Source of the DNA: Nioella aestuarii
GTDB lineage: Bacteria; Pseudomonadota; Alphaproteobacteria; Rhodobacterales; Rhodobacteraceae
Length of the DNA: 64,000 nucleotides
Assembly: GCF_050896395.1 (NCBI RefSeq)
Contig: NZ_JBPBBA010000010.1
Span: forward strand, 1 to 64,000
Reading direction: 5' to 3'
The notes beneath the pieces were generated by a model. It saw only the letters and a list, made by a program, of their open reading frames with translations. It was not told where the DNA came from and ran no database searches. The translations under genes and the position numbers were made by a program. Shown here piece after piece: positions 16,107-25,747 of the stretch. Within the stretch, counting starts at the first letter, position 1, and every line of letters starts with the position of its first letter.

Positions 16107-18229
16107 CTGTGGCAGCTTCGATCATAACTGCGCCCGTCGCGGGACGCACCAAAGCCGTTCAGGGCCACAGTCAGCCCTATGTCAGTGGCTGATGGCAAGG
16201 TAGCCGAGGTCGTGAAGCGACGCGAGAGGGAAAACTCCACGTCCACGCATTCGGTCGCATAGGTGAGGCTCAGGCCCGCCCGTGTGGGTTCATTGGCCTC
16301 GAAATCATAGCGCCAATCGACGGCGGCCGCCCAGGCATTGTCGAAGTCATAGCTGGCGTCAAAGGCCCATTCCGCCATGTTTTGCGGGCGTCCTTCCGAT
16401 GGATCTGCTTCCAACCAAGTGAGGGACGAGGCAACATCGAACTGGTCTTCCTGCCACATCAGGGCGAATTCATTGGAGCTGATGTTGAAGGACTCGCTGA
16501 ACAGGGCGCGGTTCATCATGGTGAGTGAATTGCCAAAGCTTAGGCTGGTGGACAGCATAAAGTCGGAATGCGTGCCATCGAGGCCGGAGCCTTGGGTGAA
16601 TTGTCCATAGCTGCGGTCCCGGATCACCTGCCCGACGGTAACGCCCAGGGACCAGCCCAGGGGGTCGTCGCGCGTATAGGTCAGACCATAGGCCAGATGC
16701 GGCCCAAGCTCCTGACCATCGGCCCCTGGAAAGCGGTTCAGGGAGAACAGATTGCCTTCGTCAAATTCCACAACCGCACCATCCTCATTGGGCAGGTTCG
16801 GCTGCGTTTCCGGCGCCCAGACATACTGAAGAACCGGCTCCAGCAGATGCGTCACCCCATTGCCTCCTGCACGCGCCATTGGCCAGCGCAGCTCTGCCGC
16901 TAGATAGGGCGTCGTGCGGGTGATGGTGTCATCGTAGTTGGAGTCCTGGTTGACGTTGTAGACGTCGCCTTGCCACTGCGTCTCCACTGCAGCCAGAAGG
17001 CCTGCGGGAAGAATCCAGTCGCGCCGCCAGTTCGCTTCGAAGCTAAGTCTTGCGACATCGCGCCCGATCACATCGGCGCTCGACCGCCGGGAATGACTAT
17101 GGGTGGACATCCCCACCGTGGCAATTCCCCCAAGACCGTAGGGACTGAACCGCTCCGTCACCTCGGCATCGGTCATCAGGGTTGGCAGAGTAACGTTGTC
17201 GTCACCCTCGCGCAAAGACCGAAACCGGTCGAACGAGAACTCGATATACTCATTGCGCTCGGCGCGGCTGATGGACAGGCCGGAATTCAGACTGTCCTCT
17301 TCGCTATAGCCGTAGGTTAGCAAATAGTCCGGGTCAGAGACGGTTTCATACGCAAACTCCAGCCGGAAATCGCGAGGCAGGTTGAACCAGCCCTCGGCAA
17401 ATACGTAAGAACGCATCGAGTCAGCCGTCAGATCATCCCAACTGACCGCGCCGTTCATCTCGACAAATCCGTTTCGGAACGCCCGTCGAATGCGGGCTTC
17501 AAGCGTCTGGCTGTCACCTGCGGTGATATAGGGGGTGATGGTCAGGTCCGCATGATCGCCCAGTTCGACGAAATAGGGCATATGAACCCCAAAGCCCAAC
17601 TGGTTGGACGCGCGGACCGTGGGGGTCAAGAAACCAGAAGACCGTTCCAGCGTGGGATCGGGCAACCGCAAGCGCGGGAACCAGGCAATCGGAACCCCAA
17701 GGGCCCTGAATTGGGCGTCTTCGAAAAACAACTGCCGCGCTTCCTGATCGTGCACAATACGCCGGGCCCGGATCTGCCACAGCGGCACCGGGTTGGCTGC
17801 GCATACCTCGCACGAGGAGGCGACGGTCTGATACATTTGCGTATAGCGTCCGTCGACGCGATTGATCTGGGTTGCGGCAATCTGCAATTGCCGGTCCAGC
17901 ACCAGCCTGGCCGATTGCAGCACGCCGTTTTGCAGGTCGGTCGAAAGCTCGGCAAAATCTGCGAAAACGACGCTTCGACCATTGTCCTCGGTCAGAATAA
18001 TCGGGCCTTCGACACTCACCCGGTCCGTGGTGCCGTCATACAGGATCCGTCCGGCGCGCAGCCGTGACCCTTGATAGAAAATCTCCACATTGCCGTTGGC
18101 CGAGACCGAGGAATTGCCCCTGTAAAAGCTGATATTGTCTGCAATCAACGTCGCAGGAATGTCGCGCGTTTGTGCAGCAAGCGGACATGCCAGCACGAGA
18201 AGGGACAGGACGAGCGAGAAAATCCGCAT
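16103..18229 (-). CDS. lptD: LPS-assembly protein LptD
   Basis: This 708-aa outer-membrane protein inserts lipopolysaccharide into the outer leaflet. It has a signal peptide MRIFSLVLSLLVLACPLAAQ and an N-terminal OstA/LptA-like beta-jellyroll (ADNISFYRGNSSVSANGNVE, GRILYDGTTDRVSVEGPI). A C-terminal beta-barrel follows, with many alternating aromatic strands. Cysteines in VASSCEVCAANPVPLWQI sit where the family has its disulfide region. The start at 18229 overlaps the lptG stop by one base (TGATG). Confidence 0.93.
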   Translation of the reverse strand: MRIFSLVLSLLVLACPLAAQTRDIPATLIADNISFYRGNSSVSANGNVEIFYQGSRLRAGRILYDGTTDRVSVEGPIILTEDNGRSVVFADFAELSTDLQNGVLQSARLVLDRQLQIAATQINRVDGRYTQMYQTVASSCEVCAANPVPLWQIRARRIVHDQEARQLFFEDAQFRALGVPIAWFPRLRLPDPTLERSSGFLTPTVRASNQLGFGVHMPYFVELGDHADLTITPYITAGDSQTLEARIRRAFRNGFVEMNGAVSWDDLTADSMRSYVFAEGWFNLPRDFRLEFAYETVSDPDYLLTYGYSEEDSLNSGLSISRAERNEYIEFSFDRFRSLREGDDNVTLPTLMTDAEVTERFSPYGLGGIATVGMSTHSHSRRSSADVIGRDVARLSFEANWRRDWILPAGLLAAVETQWQGDVYNVNQDSNYDDTITRTTPYLAAELRWPMARAGGNGVTHLLEPVLQYVWAPETQPNLPNEDGAVVEFDEGNLFSLNRFPGADGQELGPHLAYGLTYTRDDPLGWSLGVTVGQVIRDRSYGQFTQGSGLDGTHSDFMLSTSLSFGNSLTMMNRALFSESFNISSNEFALMWQEDQFDVASSLTWLEADPSEGRPQNMAEWAFDASYDFDNAWAAAVDWRYDFEANEPTRAGLSLTYATECVDVEFSLSRRFTTSATLPSATDIGLTVALNGFGASRDGRSYDRSCHR

Positions 18230-19323
18230 CACCCGTCCTCCGTATGCAACAGAAAGCCCAGGGACAGCAGAATTGCGGCCAAGGGGGGCGTCCATGCGGC
18301 AACCGCCACCGGCAGTTGGCCGGTTTCCCCCAGAACCAACGCAAAATTGCGCAGGAAATAGACTCCGAATCCCAAAAGCAGTGCGAACAACACCATCATC
18401 CCCGTCTTCCCAAAACGGGTATGCCTCATTGTGAAGCTCGCGCCAATCAGAACCATCGCGGCAAGCAGTAGTGGATTTGCCAGTTCGGCCATGAACCAGG
18501 CCCGGTGTTGCAGCGCTGCAAAGCCCGCTTCGCGCAACTGCGCGATAAAGCCGGGCAATTCATAGATCGGCACGGTCGAAGGATGACCGAAACTGTCACG
18601 GATCTGATCGCGTGTCAGGGTCGAGGGCAAGGTGAAGCTTTCGTGGAGCGTTGCTTCAGCCTCCGGGTTTGCCTGGCCAAGCGGCCAGACTTTCACATCC
18701 GTCAACAACCAGGCGTTGTCGGTCAGAACGGCCGCATCCGCGTCGATCCTGCTTTGCACTTGCCCTTCCGGGTCGAAGACAAAAAAGCTAGCGCTAAAAA
18801 GCGAGGTTCCATCGGAATTGGAGCGGTTTGCGCGGATAACGGTCTGACCGAACTGGCTGCCCTGTCGAAGCCACAGCCCCTCGCCAGAGACCGACAGAGT
18901 CCGGTTTTCACCGGTCTGATACCGCGACATCGAGGTTTCAAACTGCCGTTCGGTTGCCGCCACAAGCGGGTTGATCACCAACAGGCCGAGCACGCCGATC
19001 CCAATGGCGACAATCACGGGCGACATGGCCGATCGTAGGGCGGAGCGACCGGACCCGCGGATCACCACCAGTTCCGACGTGCGTGCGAGAGACAGGAACA
19101 GCACCAGCGTGGCCAGGATGACAAAAAGCGGCAGCATCCGGTAAAGCGACCCAGGCAAGTTGAGAAGCGCAAGGTTGAAGGCCGCTGTCAGACCGGCATC
19201 CGTGTGGCCAATCGCCCTTAGTTGCTCGGCTAGATCAATTGGCAGCAAAATGGCCACGAAAACCGCCAGCACGATCATGAAGGACCGCAGGAAGCGCCGC
19301 GCGATATAGAAGTGCAGGATCAT
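18229..19323 (-). CDS. lptG: LPS export permease LptG
   Basis: This 364-aa YjgP/YjgQ-family inner-membrane protein has about six transmembrane segments and a periplasmic beta-jellyroll in the middle (about 130-260). It starts MILHFYIARRFLRSFMIVLA. It pairs with LptF and LptB to extract lipopolysaccharide from the inner membrane. It overlaps lptF by 4 bp and lptD by 1 bp; lptB is not in the window. Confidence 0.92.
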   Translation of the reverse strand: MILHFYIARRFLRSFMIVLAVFVAILLPIDLAEQLRAIGHTDAGLTAAFNLALLNLPGSLYRMLPLFVILATLVLFLSLARTSELVVIRGSGRSALRSAMSPVIVAIGIGVLGLLVINPLVAATERQFETSMSRYQTGENRTLSVSGEGLWLRQGSQFGQTVIRANRSNSDGTSLFSASFFVFDPEGQVQSRIDADAAVLTDNAWLLTDVKVWPLGQANPEAEATLHESFTLPSTLTRDQIRDSFGHPSTVPIYELPGFIAQLREAGFAALQHRAWFMAELANPLLLAAMVLIGASFTMRHTRFGKTGMMVLFALLLGFGVYFLRNFALVLGETGQLPVAVAAWTPPLAAILLSLGFLLHTEDG

Positions 19324-20444
19324 GCTGCAACCTCTCGCCGTCGGGGGCGCCTGTGACCGCGCAGCGCAAGATAGATCATCACCGCCGCCGTCATGGCCGC
19401 AAGAGACGGCTGCAAATAGGCAAGCCAGGCCATCCCTTCTTGACGGGACCCTACGCTTTCAGCGGCATTCCAGGTCATCTGCAGCGGAACGATCAGGGCG
19501 ATCGCCAGCAGGATCTGTGGCCAGATTCCAAACCTTGAAAAGGCCCCCAACATCAGCGTTGCAGCGGCAATCACCGGTACGAAGAGGGCAAAGAACGGTC
19601 GAGCGATGCGGTCATGACCGGCAAAACGAAAGGCCGCGAGGGTAAAGCCCTGAGCTTCGGCGAAAACGCGTGGGGAGAATAGCAACTCTGCGGTTGAAAG
19701 CTCTCTGATGTGGCGGGAACGGGTGCCGGGCGATTGGATCAGTCCGGCGATATCGTAGGTGAAATCGTCAAACTCGACGATCGTCAGCCGATGGCCTTCG
19801 GTCTGCAGGGTCTGTGCAACACCTTCGAACATCACAAGGCGCGGTCCGGCGTTAGAAGACACAAGTATCGCCCGCCGCGCGGTATAGGTTGTTTCAACAT
19901 CGGGAGAAGAGCGATCTTGAAGGAACACATCCCGAAATTCGCCAAGCTCGGTGATTTCGCGGATATAGACCGTCAATCCGGCGGTCGGGTGCAGAAACTG
20001 CCCCTCGCGCAACAGCCTGCCTGTCATATCCTGCGAGATCTCGACCGACCGTTCTATCAGGCGACCGCGCGCCGCCGGAACGAGCACATGCGCCAGAATC
20101 GCCAACAGCAGGGCAAGGACGATTCCGAAGACCCAGACCGGGCGCAGTAGTCGCAGGGCAGAACAGCCTGCGGTTTGCATGACGACCATCTCGCTTTCCG
20201 AAATCATCCGGTTGGTGACGTATATCGCCGCCACAAATGCCGAAACCGGCAGCACCAGAAAGATTATCTGCGGCAGCGAAAGCGCGGAAAACTCTAGGAA
20301 AACCCGAAGGGACTGGCCGTCGCCAATCAGGCGATCAAACAACCCGACGGCACTGTTGATCCAATAGACAGACACCAGCACAAGGCTGAAAAAGCTGAAC
20401 AGCGCCAGAAGCTGTGACAGGATATACCGGTCATAGCGCCCCAA
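19320..20444 (-). CDS. lptF: LPS export permease LptF
   Basis: This 374-aa YjgP/YjgQ-family permease starts MGRYDRYILSQLLALFSFFS. It has clusters of membrane segments at both ends and a periplasmic domain between. It is the first gene of the envelope operon and is divergent from pepA. The 142-bp gap 20445-20586 must hold promoters for both directions; I see no clear operator in it. Confidence 0.92.
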   Translation of the reverse strand: MGRYDRYILSQLLALFSFFSLVLVSVYWINSAVGLFDRLIGDGQSLRVFLEFSALSLPQIIFLVLPVSAFVAAIYVTNRMISESEMVVMQTAGCSALRLLRPVWVFGIVLALLLAILAHVLVPAARGRLIERSVEISQDMTGRLLREGQFLHPTAGLTVYIREITELGEFRDVFLQDRSSPDVETTYTARRAILVSSNAGPRLVMFEGVAQTLQTEGHRLTIVEFDDFTYDIAGLIQSPGTRSRHIRELSTAELLFSPRVFAEAQGFTLAAFRFAGHDRIARPFFALFVPVIAAATLMLGAFSRFGIWPQILLAIALIVPLQMTWNAAESVGSRQEGMAWLAYLQPSLAAMTAAVMIYLALRGHRRPRRREVAA

Positions 20445-20586
20445 GTTATGCCCCCCGAAAACAAGCTCTTAACAACCCCAGTGACTAAGGTCTTAATCCA
20501 ATCACTGCCACAAGGACAGGCATATCTGGTCAAGCTCGCCTACTAGTCCTAGTGTTGCCACAACATCCAATTCCAGAGGTTCCCAC

Positions 20587-22056
20587 ATGACCACGCCCAT
20601 TGCCATTTCCTTTGTAGAAACCGACCTCGATGCGCTGTCCGCCGCCGAGGGCAAGCTGGCGGTGATCGTCACGCCGGATGGCAAGCTCGATCCTTCTGCG
20701 CGGCGGGTGAACCGGCTGACCAAGGGGGCGCTGGCCCGGCTGGCAGAGTCCGATTCCTGGGACAAGGCGAAGACAGGCGATTGCGTGTCCCTCGGATTTC
20801 CCGTCGGGCTGACGGCAGAGGCGTTGCTGGTCGTAAAACTGCCCCGTCGGACCACGGTTGAGGACGCGCGCCGCGCAGGAGCGGAACTGGCGAAGGCCAA
20901 AGGTAAAGCGGCACTGACCGTGGCTGCGGGGGCGTTCCACCGGGCCGCCGACCTGTCCTTCGGACTGGCGATGCGGGCCTATGAATTTACCGATCACAAG
21001 ACGGGCGACACCCCTGCCGGCGAGGGTGCGGTGATCCAAGTTAACAAACCCGACGAGATTGCCGCTGAAGCCGCGCCCATGACCGCCGTGGCCGAGGGTG
21101 TCTTTTTCACCCGCGATCTGGTGAGTGAGCCATCGAACGTGCTGACTACCGAGGATTTCGCCGCACGTCTTGCGGCCATGGCCGATCTGGGGCTGGAGGT
21201 CGAAATCCTCGACGAAGCGGAACTGGAAAAGCTCGGTATGCGGGCCTTGCTGGCCGTGGGGCAGGGGTCTGAAAGCCCCTCGAAGGTCGTTGTCATGCAG
21301 TGGAATGGGGGCGGGGATGAGGCCCCGCTGGCGCTGATCGGCAAGGGTGTGGTCTTTGATACCGGCGGCATCAGCCTGAAACCAGCGGGCGGCATGGAAG
21401 AGATGACCATGGATATGGGCGGCGCAGGCGTCGTGTCCGGCGTCATGCGCACGCTGGCCCTGCGGAAAGCCAAGGCCAATGTGGTGGGGATCGTCGGTCT
21501 GGTGGAAAACATGCCTGACGGGCGGGCGCAGCGGCCGGGCGACGTGGTGCGGTCCATGAAAGGCGACACGATCGAGGTGATCAATACCGATGCCGAGGGA
21601 CGGCTCGTGCTGTGCGATGTCATGTGGTACGCGCAGGACCGGTTCCAGCCAACGGGCATGGTGGATCTGGCCACTTTGACCGGAGCAATCATCATCGGAT
21701 TGGGTCATGAAAACGCCGGCGTTTTTTCCAATGACGACGTGTTCTGCAACAGCTTCCTCAAGGCGGCGGCTGCGGAAGGTGAGGGCGCATGGCGGATGCC
21801 GCTTGGCGCGGCTTACGACAAGATGCTGAAATCTCATGTCGCGGACATGAAGAATGTGGGTGGACGGCCTGCTGGCTCGATCACTGCGGCGCAGTTCCTG
21901 CAACGGTTCGTCAAGGACGATACGCCGTGGATTCACCTCGATATTGCGGGTGTGGCCAGCGTCAAGGCGGACACAGCCCTTGCGCCCAAAGGGGCGACCG
22001 GCTGGGGGGTCATGGCGCTCGACCGGATGATCCGCGATGGCTACGAGGCGGAGTAA
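20587..22056 (+). CDS. pepA: Leucyl (cytosol) aminopeptidase
   Basis: This 489-aa M17 metallopeptidase removes N-terminal residues from peptides in the cytoplasm. The active-site region includes IGKGVVFDTGGISLKPAGGM, the signature NTDAEGRLVL and metal-binding Asp/Glu residues. The N-terminal macro-like domain is about 1-170. The start follows TTCCAGAGGTTCCC. holC follows after 6 bases, as in many proteobacteria. Confidence 0.94.
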   Translation: MTTPIAISFVETDLDALSAAEGKLAVIVTPDGKLDPSARRVNRLTKGALARLAESDSWDKAKTGDCVSLGFPVGLTAEALLVVKLPRRTTVEDARRAGAELAKAKGKAALTVAAGAFHRAADLSFGLAMRAYEFTDHKTGDTPAGEGAVIQVNKPDEIAAEAAPMTAVAEGVFFTRDLVSEPSNVLTTEDFAARLAAMADLGLEVEILDEAELEKLGMRALLAVGQGSESPSKVVVMQWNGGGDEAPLALIGKGVVFDTGGISLKPAGGMEEMTMDMGGAGVVSGVMRTLALRKAKANVVGIVGLVENMPDGRAQRPGDVVRSMKGDTIEVINTDAEGRLVLCDVMWYAQDRFQPTGMVDLATLTGAIIIGLGHENAGVFSNDDVFCNSFLKAAAAEGEGAWRMPLGAAYDKMLKSHVADMKNVGGRPAGSITAAQFLQRFVKDDTPWIHLDIAGVASVKADTALAPKGATGWGVMALDRMIRDGYEAE

Positions 22057-22062
22057 CCACTG

Positions 22063-22524
22063 ATGGGCGCGGCCTATTTCTACCACCTGACCCGGTCCAG
22101 CGCAGAGGCGACCTTGCAGACTTTGATCGGCAAGTCGCTTCAGGCTGGATGGCGGGTGGTGGTCAGGGGCCGGACAGAGGGGTTTCTCGATCGTCTGGAT
22201 GAGTTGCTTTGGCTGCGCCCGGAAGAGGGCTTCCTGCCCCATGGCCGCGCGGGCGGGCCGCATGATGCCGATCAGCCGGTATTGCTTTGCAGCGGGGCAG
22301 ATATCCCCAACGGCGCTGCCTGCCTGATGAGCGTGGAGGGGGCCGAGATCAGCCCCGACGAGGTGCAGCGCCTCGACCGGGTCTGCATCCTCTTTGATGG
22401 CGGCAATGGCGATGCCGTGGCCCATGCCCGCACCCAGTGGAAAGCGCTGACAGGCGCAGGCTGCGCGGCGCAATACTGGTCCGAAGAGGGCGGCAAATGG
22501 GAAAAGAAGGCCGAAAGCGGCTGA
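22063..22524 (+). CDS. holC: DNA polymerase III chi subunit
   Basis: This 153-aa protein begins AAYFYHLTRSSAEATLQTLI and has the chi family features GWRVVVRGRTEG, LDELLWLRPEEGFLPHG and VCILFDGGNGDAVAHARTQW. Chi links the clamp loader to SSB at the replication fork. It is downstream of pepA, the usual pepA-holC pair, and is probably co-transcribed with it. Confidence 0.92.
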   Translation: MGAAYFYHLTRSSAEATLQTLIGKSLQAGWRVVVRGRTEGFLDRLDELLWLRPEEGFLPHGRAGGPHDADQPVLLCSGADIPNGAACLMSVEGAEISPDEVQRLDRVCILFDGGNGDAVAHARTQWKALTGAGCAAQYWSEEGGKWEKKAESG

Positions 22525-22544
22525 CCCGCCCCCGGCCTTGCGCG

Positions 22545-23441
22545 TCAGGCGACCTTGGGGGCCGCCAGCCGAGCCCGTATGTGGCCGGGCACCTGCCGCG
22601 CGGACATGGCGCGAGGGTAGGGCAGTTCCTCCATCTCCGGCACGTCGCCATAGAGGGCCTCGAACTCGGCATAGTTGTCAAACACGCGGCGGCTCACATT
22701 ATCTATGAACGTCTCGGCAGGGGCACCGTTTGCGAGGATGATCTCGTGTTCCTCGGTCTCGATATGATAGACCGTGTAGGTCTCGCCCATTTCCGCCAGA
22801 GGCACCCGCGTGATCGTCGTCCCGTTTACCAGCGCGCCCGCATGGCAGATCACACCATCCACCAGCATCCCGTGATCTGCAGTGACGGTCAGGTCGCTAT
22901 GAGGCAAACCGTCGCCCAGAGATCCGGCAGCAAAGCGCACCGGCATCAGCCGTTCGGCGGGGCCGAAGCGGGTGGAGACGGTCTGGCGACCGATCCATTT
23001 GACGGGAGCGAGCGTTCCATCGGCCGTGGTAACCATATGGCCAATTTTCAGTTGCTCGACGGGTTTGCCCCCCGCATCCGTCATGATTTCAGTGCCTTCG
23101 GCGAAGCAATAAGCATAGGTGCCGGTGGTGGTGAATCCGATATTTCCTGTCAGGCTTGGATTGTTGGAAACGATGGCACAGTTTCCAGTAAGTGGTTCGA
23201 AAAAAACCGGATCTCCGCTGCTTGTGAACCCGTAAAGTTGGGCTGTCACAGGAAATGGCACAAGTAAGGGGCTGTTCAGCAGAGCATTGTCGCCCACTGC
23301 CGTAAAGCCATCCGCAGTGCTATCCTCACTGTCCTCCACAGTTACCGAGCCCGGGCCATCAGGCACTGGATACACGGTGGTTGCATCCGGTGCTGTTGTT
23401 CCGAGTACATAGGCATAAGTGTAGGTTTCAATCGTTGGCAT
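22545..23441 (-). CDS. Short Hint-domain protein
   Basis: This 298-aa protein has an unrecognised N-terminal part (1-110; Thr/Pro-rich, low complexity). A Hint (hedgehog/intein) domain starts at Cys112 (CFAEGTEIMTDAGGKPVEQL). It continues with VKWIGRQTVSTRFGPAERL, DLTVTADHGMLVDG and HEIILANGAPAETFIDN. The Cys start and the TADHGM block match the autoprocessing fold. The C-terminal 180 residues are nearly identical to the next upstream protein's Hint domain, so this is a tandem duplication. There is no signal peptide, and export could be by an unlinked type I system. I chose the start at 23441 (MPTIETY). The upstream region has TTAACCAAAGTTAAC at 23476-23490. Confidence 0.8.
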   Translation of the reverse strand: MPTIETYTYAYVLGTTAPDATTVYPVPDGPGSVTVEDSEDSTADGFTAVGDNALLNSPLLVPFPVTAQLYGFTSSGDPVFFEPLTGNCAIVSNNPSLTGNIGFTTTGTYAYCFAEGTEIMTDAGGKPVEQLKIGHMVTTADGTLAPVKWIGRQTVSTRFGPAERLMPVRFAAGSLGDGLPHSDLTVTADHGMLVDGVICHAGALVNGTTITRVPLAEMGETYTVYHIETEEHEIILANGAPAETFIDNVSRRVFDNYAEFEALYGDVPEMEELPYPRAMSARQVPGHIRARLAAPKVA

Positions 23442-23552
23442 CGGCTTTCCCCCATTCACCTTGGTCAAGGAAATATTAACCAAAGTTAACGTCAGTAGTG
23501 GGCGTAGACTGGGGGCTGGTCAAGGTAAGTTTAGCCGTTACCCCTCACGAGT

Positions 23553-25376
23553 TCATGCGAGCAGTTTGTACCGATCCGACTTGGCGGCCTTTTGGGTGGA
23601 ACCCAGTTTGACAAGGATTGAGCCAGGAACCTGCCGAGCGGACATCGCGCGGGGGTAGGGCAGCTCTTCCATCTCGGGCACATCGCCATAGAGCGCTTTG
23701 AATTCCCCGTAGTTGTCGAAGACCCGGCGGCTGACGTTGTCGATGAAGGTTTCAGCGGGTGCGCCGTTCGCAAGGATGATCTCGTGGGCTTTGGTCTCAA
23801 CGTGATAGACCGTGTAGCTCTCGCCCATTTCAGCCAAGGGCACGCGGGTGATGGTGATTCCATTCAAAAGTGCCCCGGCGTGGCAGATGACGCCCCCCAC
23901 CAGCATCCCGTGATCAGCGGTCACGGTCAGATCGCTATGCGGCAGGCCATCGCCCAAAGATCCGGCGGCCAACCGCACCGGCATCAGCCGTTCGGCGGGA
24001 CCAAACAAGGTAGACACGGTCTGGCGACCGATCCATTTGACTGGCACGCTGTCGCCCTGTGCCGTGAAAACCAGATCACCGATGGACAGGGTTTCAACAC
24101 AGGCAGCACCATTTGGCGTCGCAATCTCGGTGCCTGCGCAAAAGCACACGAGATTGGTGTTAGTAGTGGTCAAGTCAGACAGGCTGGTGCCCTCGATCAC
24201 CAGCGACCCGCCACCAGCGCCCGCAGGCAATGCAATCAGCAAAGATCCGTCGCCCTGTTCCGTTGCGGCAGACAAAAGCTCGGCAAAATTGCTGAAGATC
24301 GAATTCAGGTCGACGATATCCCCTTCCGCCGCATTGAAATCGAGGATGCGGTCCGTCGATCCCCCACCAAACCCGAGAAAACGGTCGCCGCCGGTGCCGC
24401 CCGACAGGGTGTCGTCACCATCGCCGCCATTGACGGTATCCGCCCCGTCACGCCCGAAAATCTGATCGTTGCCCCCGGCACCTAGCAGCGTATCGTCATT
24501 CACGCCGCCATAGATATCCTCGTGAAAGAACTGGCCGGTGACAGTCGTCAGCGCCGAGCCATTGCTTTGCGCCGACATCAGAACCATACGGGCAAAGTCA
24601 TCGGCCGTTCTTGCATCGGCGCCGGTCAGGGATTCAATGGCAGCTGCCATTTCAGAATAGTGAGGCGACAGGCTGGCGGATTCAGTGTAGTGGCCGGTCA
24701 CTACACCGCCCGGGTTGGTATAGGTTCCGCCGCGCACCACGACACCGATCAGGTAAGAGTTGAAGGTTCCGTCGCCATCCGGGTCAAAGGTCAGGAAGGT
24801 GCCGCCGCCGCTCATACCGCCGACCGCTTCGGCGCCTTCAATCGTGTAGTATCCGCCCTGATCGCCCCCGACCACCTGTTCGGTATGTCCGTCGGCGGCC
24901 AACGTGCCGGATGTCTGGTGCAGAGTGTTCGCCAACCCGTTCAGCGAGTTTCCTGCTTCGGGGTAGCCAACGATCACAGCGGTTCCCGACAGATCATCGG
25001 GGTCGTTGGCGATGATCATGGGGGCCGCAGGCCCGTTGTAAAAGGCACTGGTCGAGACCAGCTGATCGCCCGCATGAAGGCTGATATCGAACCCCGCCAT
25101 TACGGTTTCGAGCGATCCGTTTCCGTCGAGATCTTCGCGGTAGGTCGACCAGGGTTCCCCGCCAAAGGGCAGGGTAAAGTCGTACTCGGTGGTGTCGTGG
25201 GTTTCCGCCTCGCCCGTCAGGCCACGCTGCGGCGTGGCGGTGCTGGACCCGCCCGGGCTTGGCGAATGGTTGGCGCTGAGATAAATGCCGCCGCCGATAT
25301 GCACGCCGGACCATTTTACTTGCACAGCCGTGAGATGCTCAAGGTTTGTAGAAGTTGAACTAACAATCTCAAGCAA
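23553..25376 (-). CDS. Trypsin-like protease / RTX / Hint secreted protein
   Basis: This 607-aa protein has three parts. Residues 20-250 form a chymotrypsin-fold serine protease with a plausible triad: His37 (YLSANHSP), Asp97 (GFDISLH) and Ser189 (AVGGMSGGGTF). Residues 288-355 form calcium-binding nonapeptide repeats (GGNDQIFGRDGADTVNGGDG, GDDTLSGGTGGDRF) and an M10-C-like segment, DRILDFNAAEGDIVDL. A Hint domain runs from Cys411 (CFCAGTEIATPNG) to the end. RTX repeats usually mean type I secretion. The Hint part could cleave off the protease; this is inference. Its Hint domain is almost the same as that of the next gene. Confidence 0.82.
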   Translation of the reverse strand: MLEIVSSTSTNLEHLTAVQVKWSGVHIGGGIYLSANHSPSPGGSSTATPQRGLTGEAETHDTTEYDFTLPFGGEPWSTYREDLDGNGSLETVMAGFDISLHAGDQLVSTSAFYNGPAAPMIIANDPDDLSGTAVIVGYPEAGNSLNGLANTLHQTSGTLAADGHTEQVVGGDQGGYYTIEGAEAVGGMSGGGTFLTFDPDGDGTFNSYLIGVVVRGGTYTNPGGVVTGHYTESASLSPHYSEMAAAIESLTGADARTADDFARMVLMSAQSNGSALTTVTGQFFHEDIYGGVNDDTLLGAGGNDQIFGRDGADTVNGGDGDDTLSGGTGGDRFLGFGGGSTDRILDFNAAEGDIVDLNSIFSNFAELLSAATEQGDGSLLIALPAGAGGGSLVIEGTSLSDLTTTNTNLVCFCAGTEIATPNGAACVETLSIGDLVFTAQGDSVPVKWIGRQTVSTLFGPAERLMPVRLAAGSLGDGLPHSDLTVTADHGMLVGGVICHAGALLNGITITRVPLAEMGESYTVYHVETKAHEIILANGAPAETFIDNVSRRVFDNYGEFKALYGDVPEMEELPYPRAMSARQVPGSILVKLGSTQKAAKSDRYKLLA

Positions 25377-25486
25377 TACAGCGCCCCTTACATGGAATGC
25401 TCATCAAAAATCCGGTTCTCAACTCGGTACCACGCGCTGCAATATCGGGTCAACGCGCACAAGCCTGATGGCAGGGGACGCCCAAG

Positions 25487-25610
25487 TCAGGCGGCAAACA
25501 CCGCGAATAGCCGCTCGATGATCAGATCTGGCACCTGCCCGACATTCAAGGAACGCGGACAGGGCCTTCCTGAATCCCGGGCGCATCGCAACAATGCGGT
25601 TCCCTATCCA
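25487..25610 (-). pseudogene. Frameshifted gene fragment of unknown origin
   Basis: Minus-strand frames read WIGNRIVAMRPGFRKALSAF and then, after a one-base shift, FLNVGQVPDLIIERLFAVFAA and a stop. Together they look like the C-terminal end of a protein. I cannot name the family. The rest of the gap 25377-25747 shows no gene. Confidence 0.35.
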
Positions 25611-25747
25611 GCCGCTGGAGCGCGGTCTGGATCATGGTGCAGGCGAACATTGCTTGGCGGGTCAAGCATAGGGTGGCGGTGTTTAGGCCAGCGGTGCAGT
25701 CCAGCCCGACACGCCTGCGCTTACTTGGTTCTACGCGATCGGAGAAT

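Noticed and set aside
20530..22473. A 647-aa open frame opposite pepA and holC
   Set aside because: It is an antisense shadow of two clear genes; the His/Arg/Gly-rich composition is typical of GC-rich shadows.
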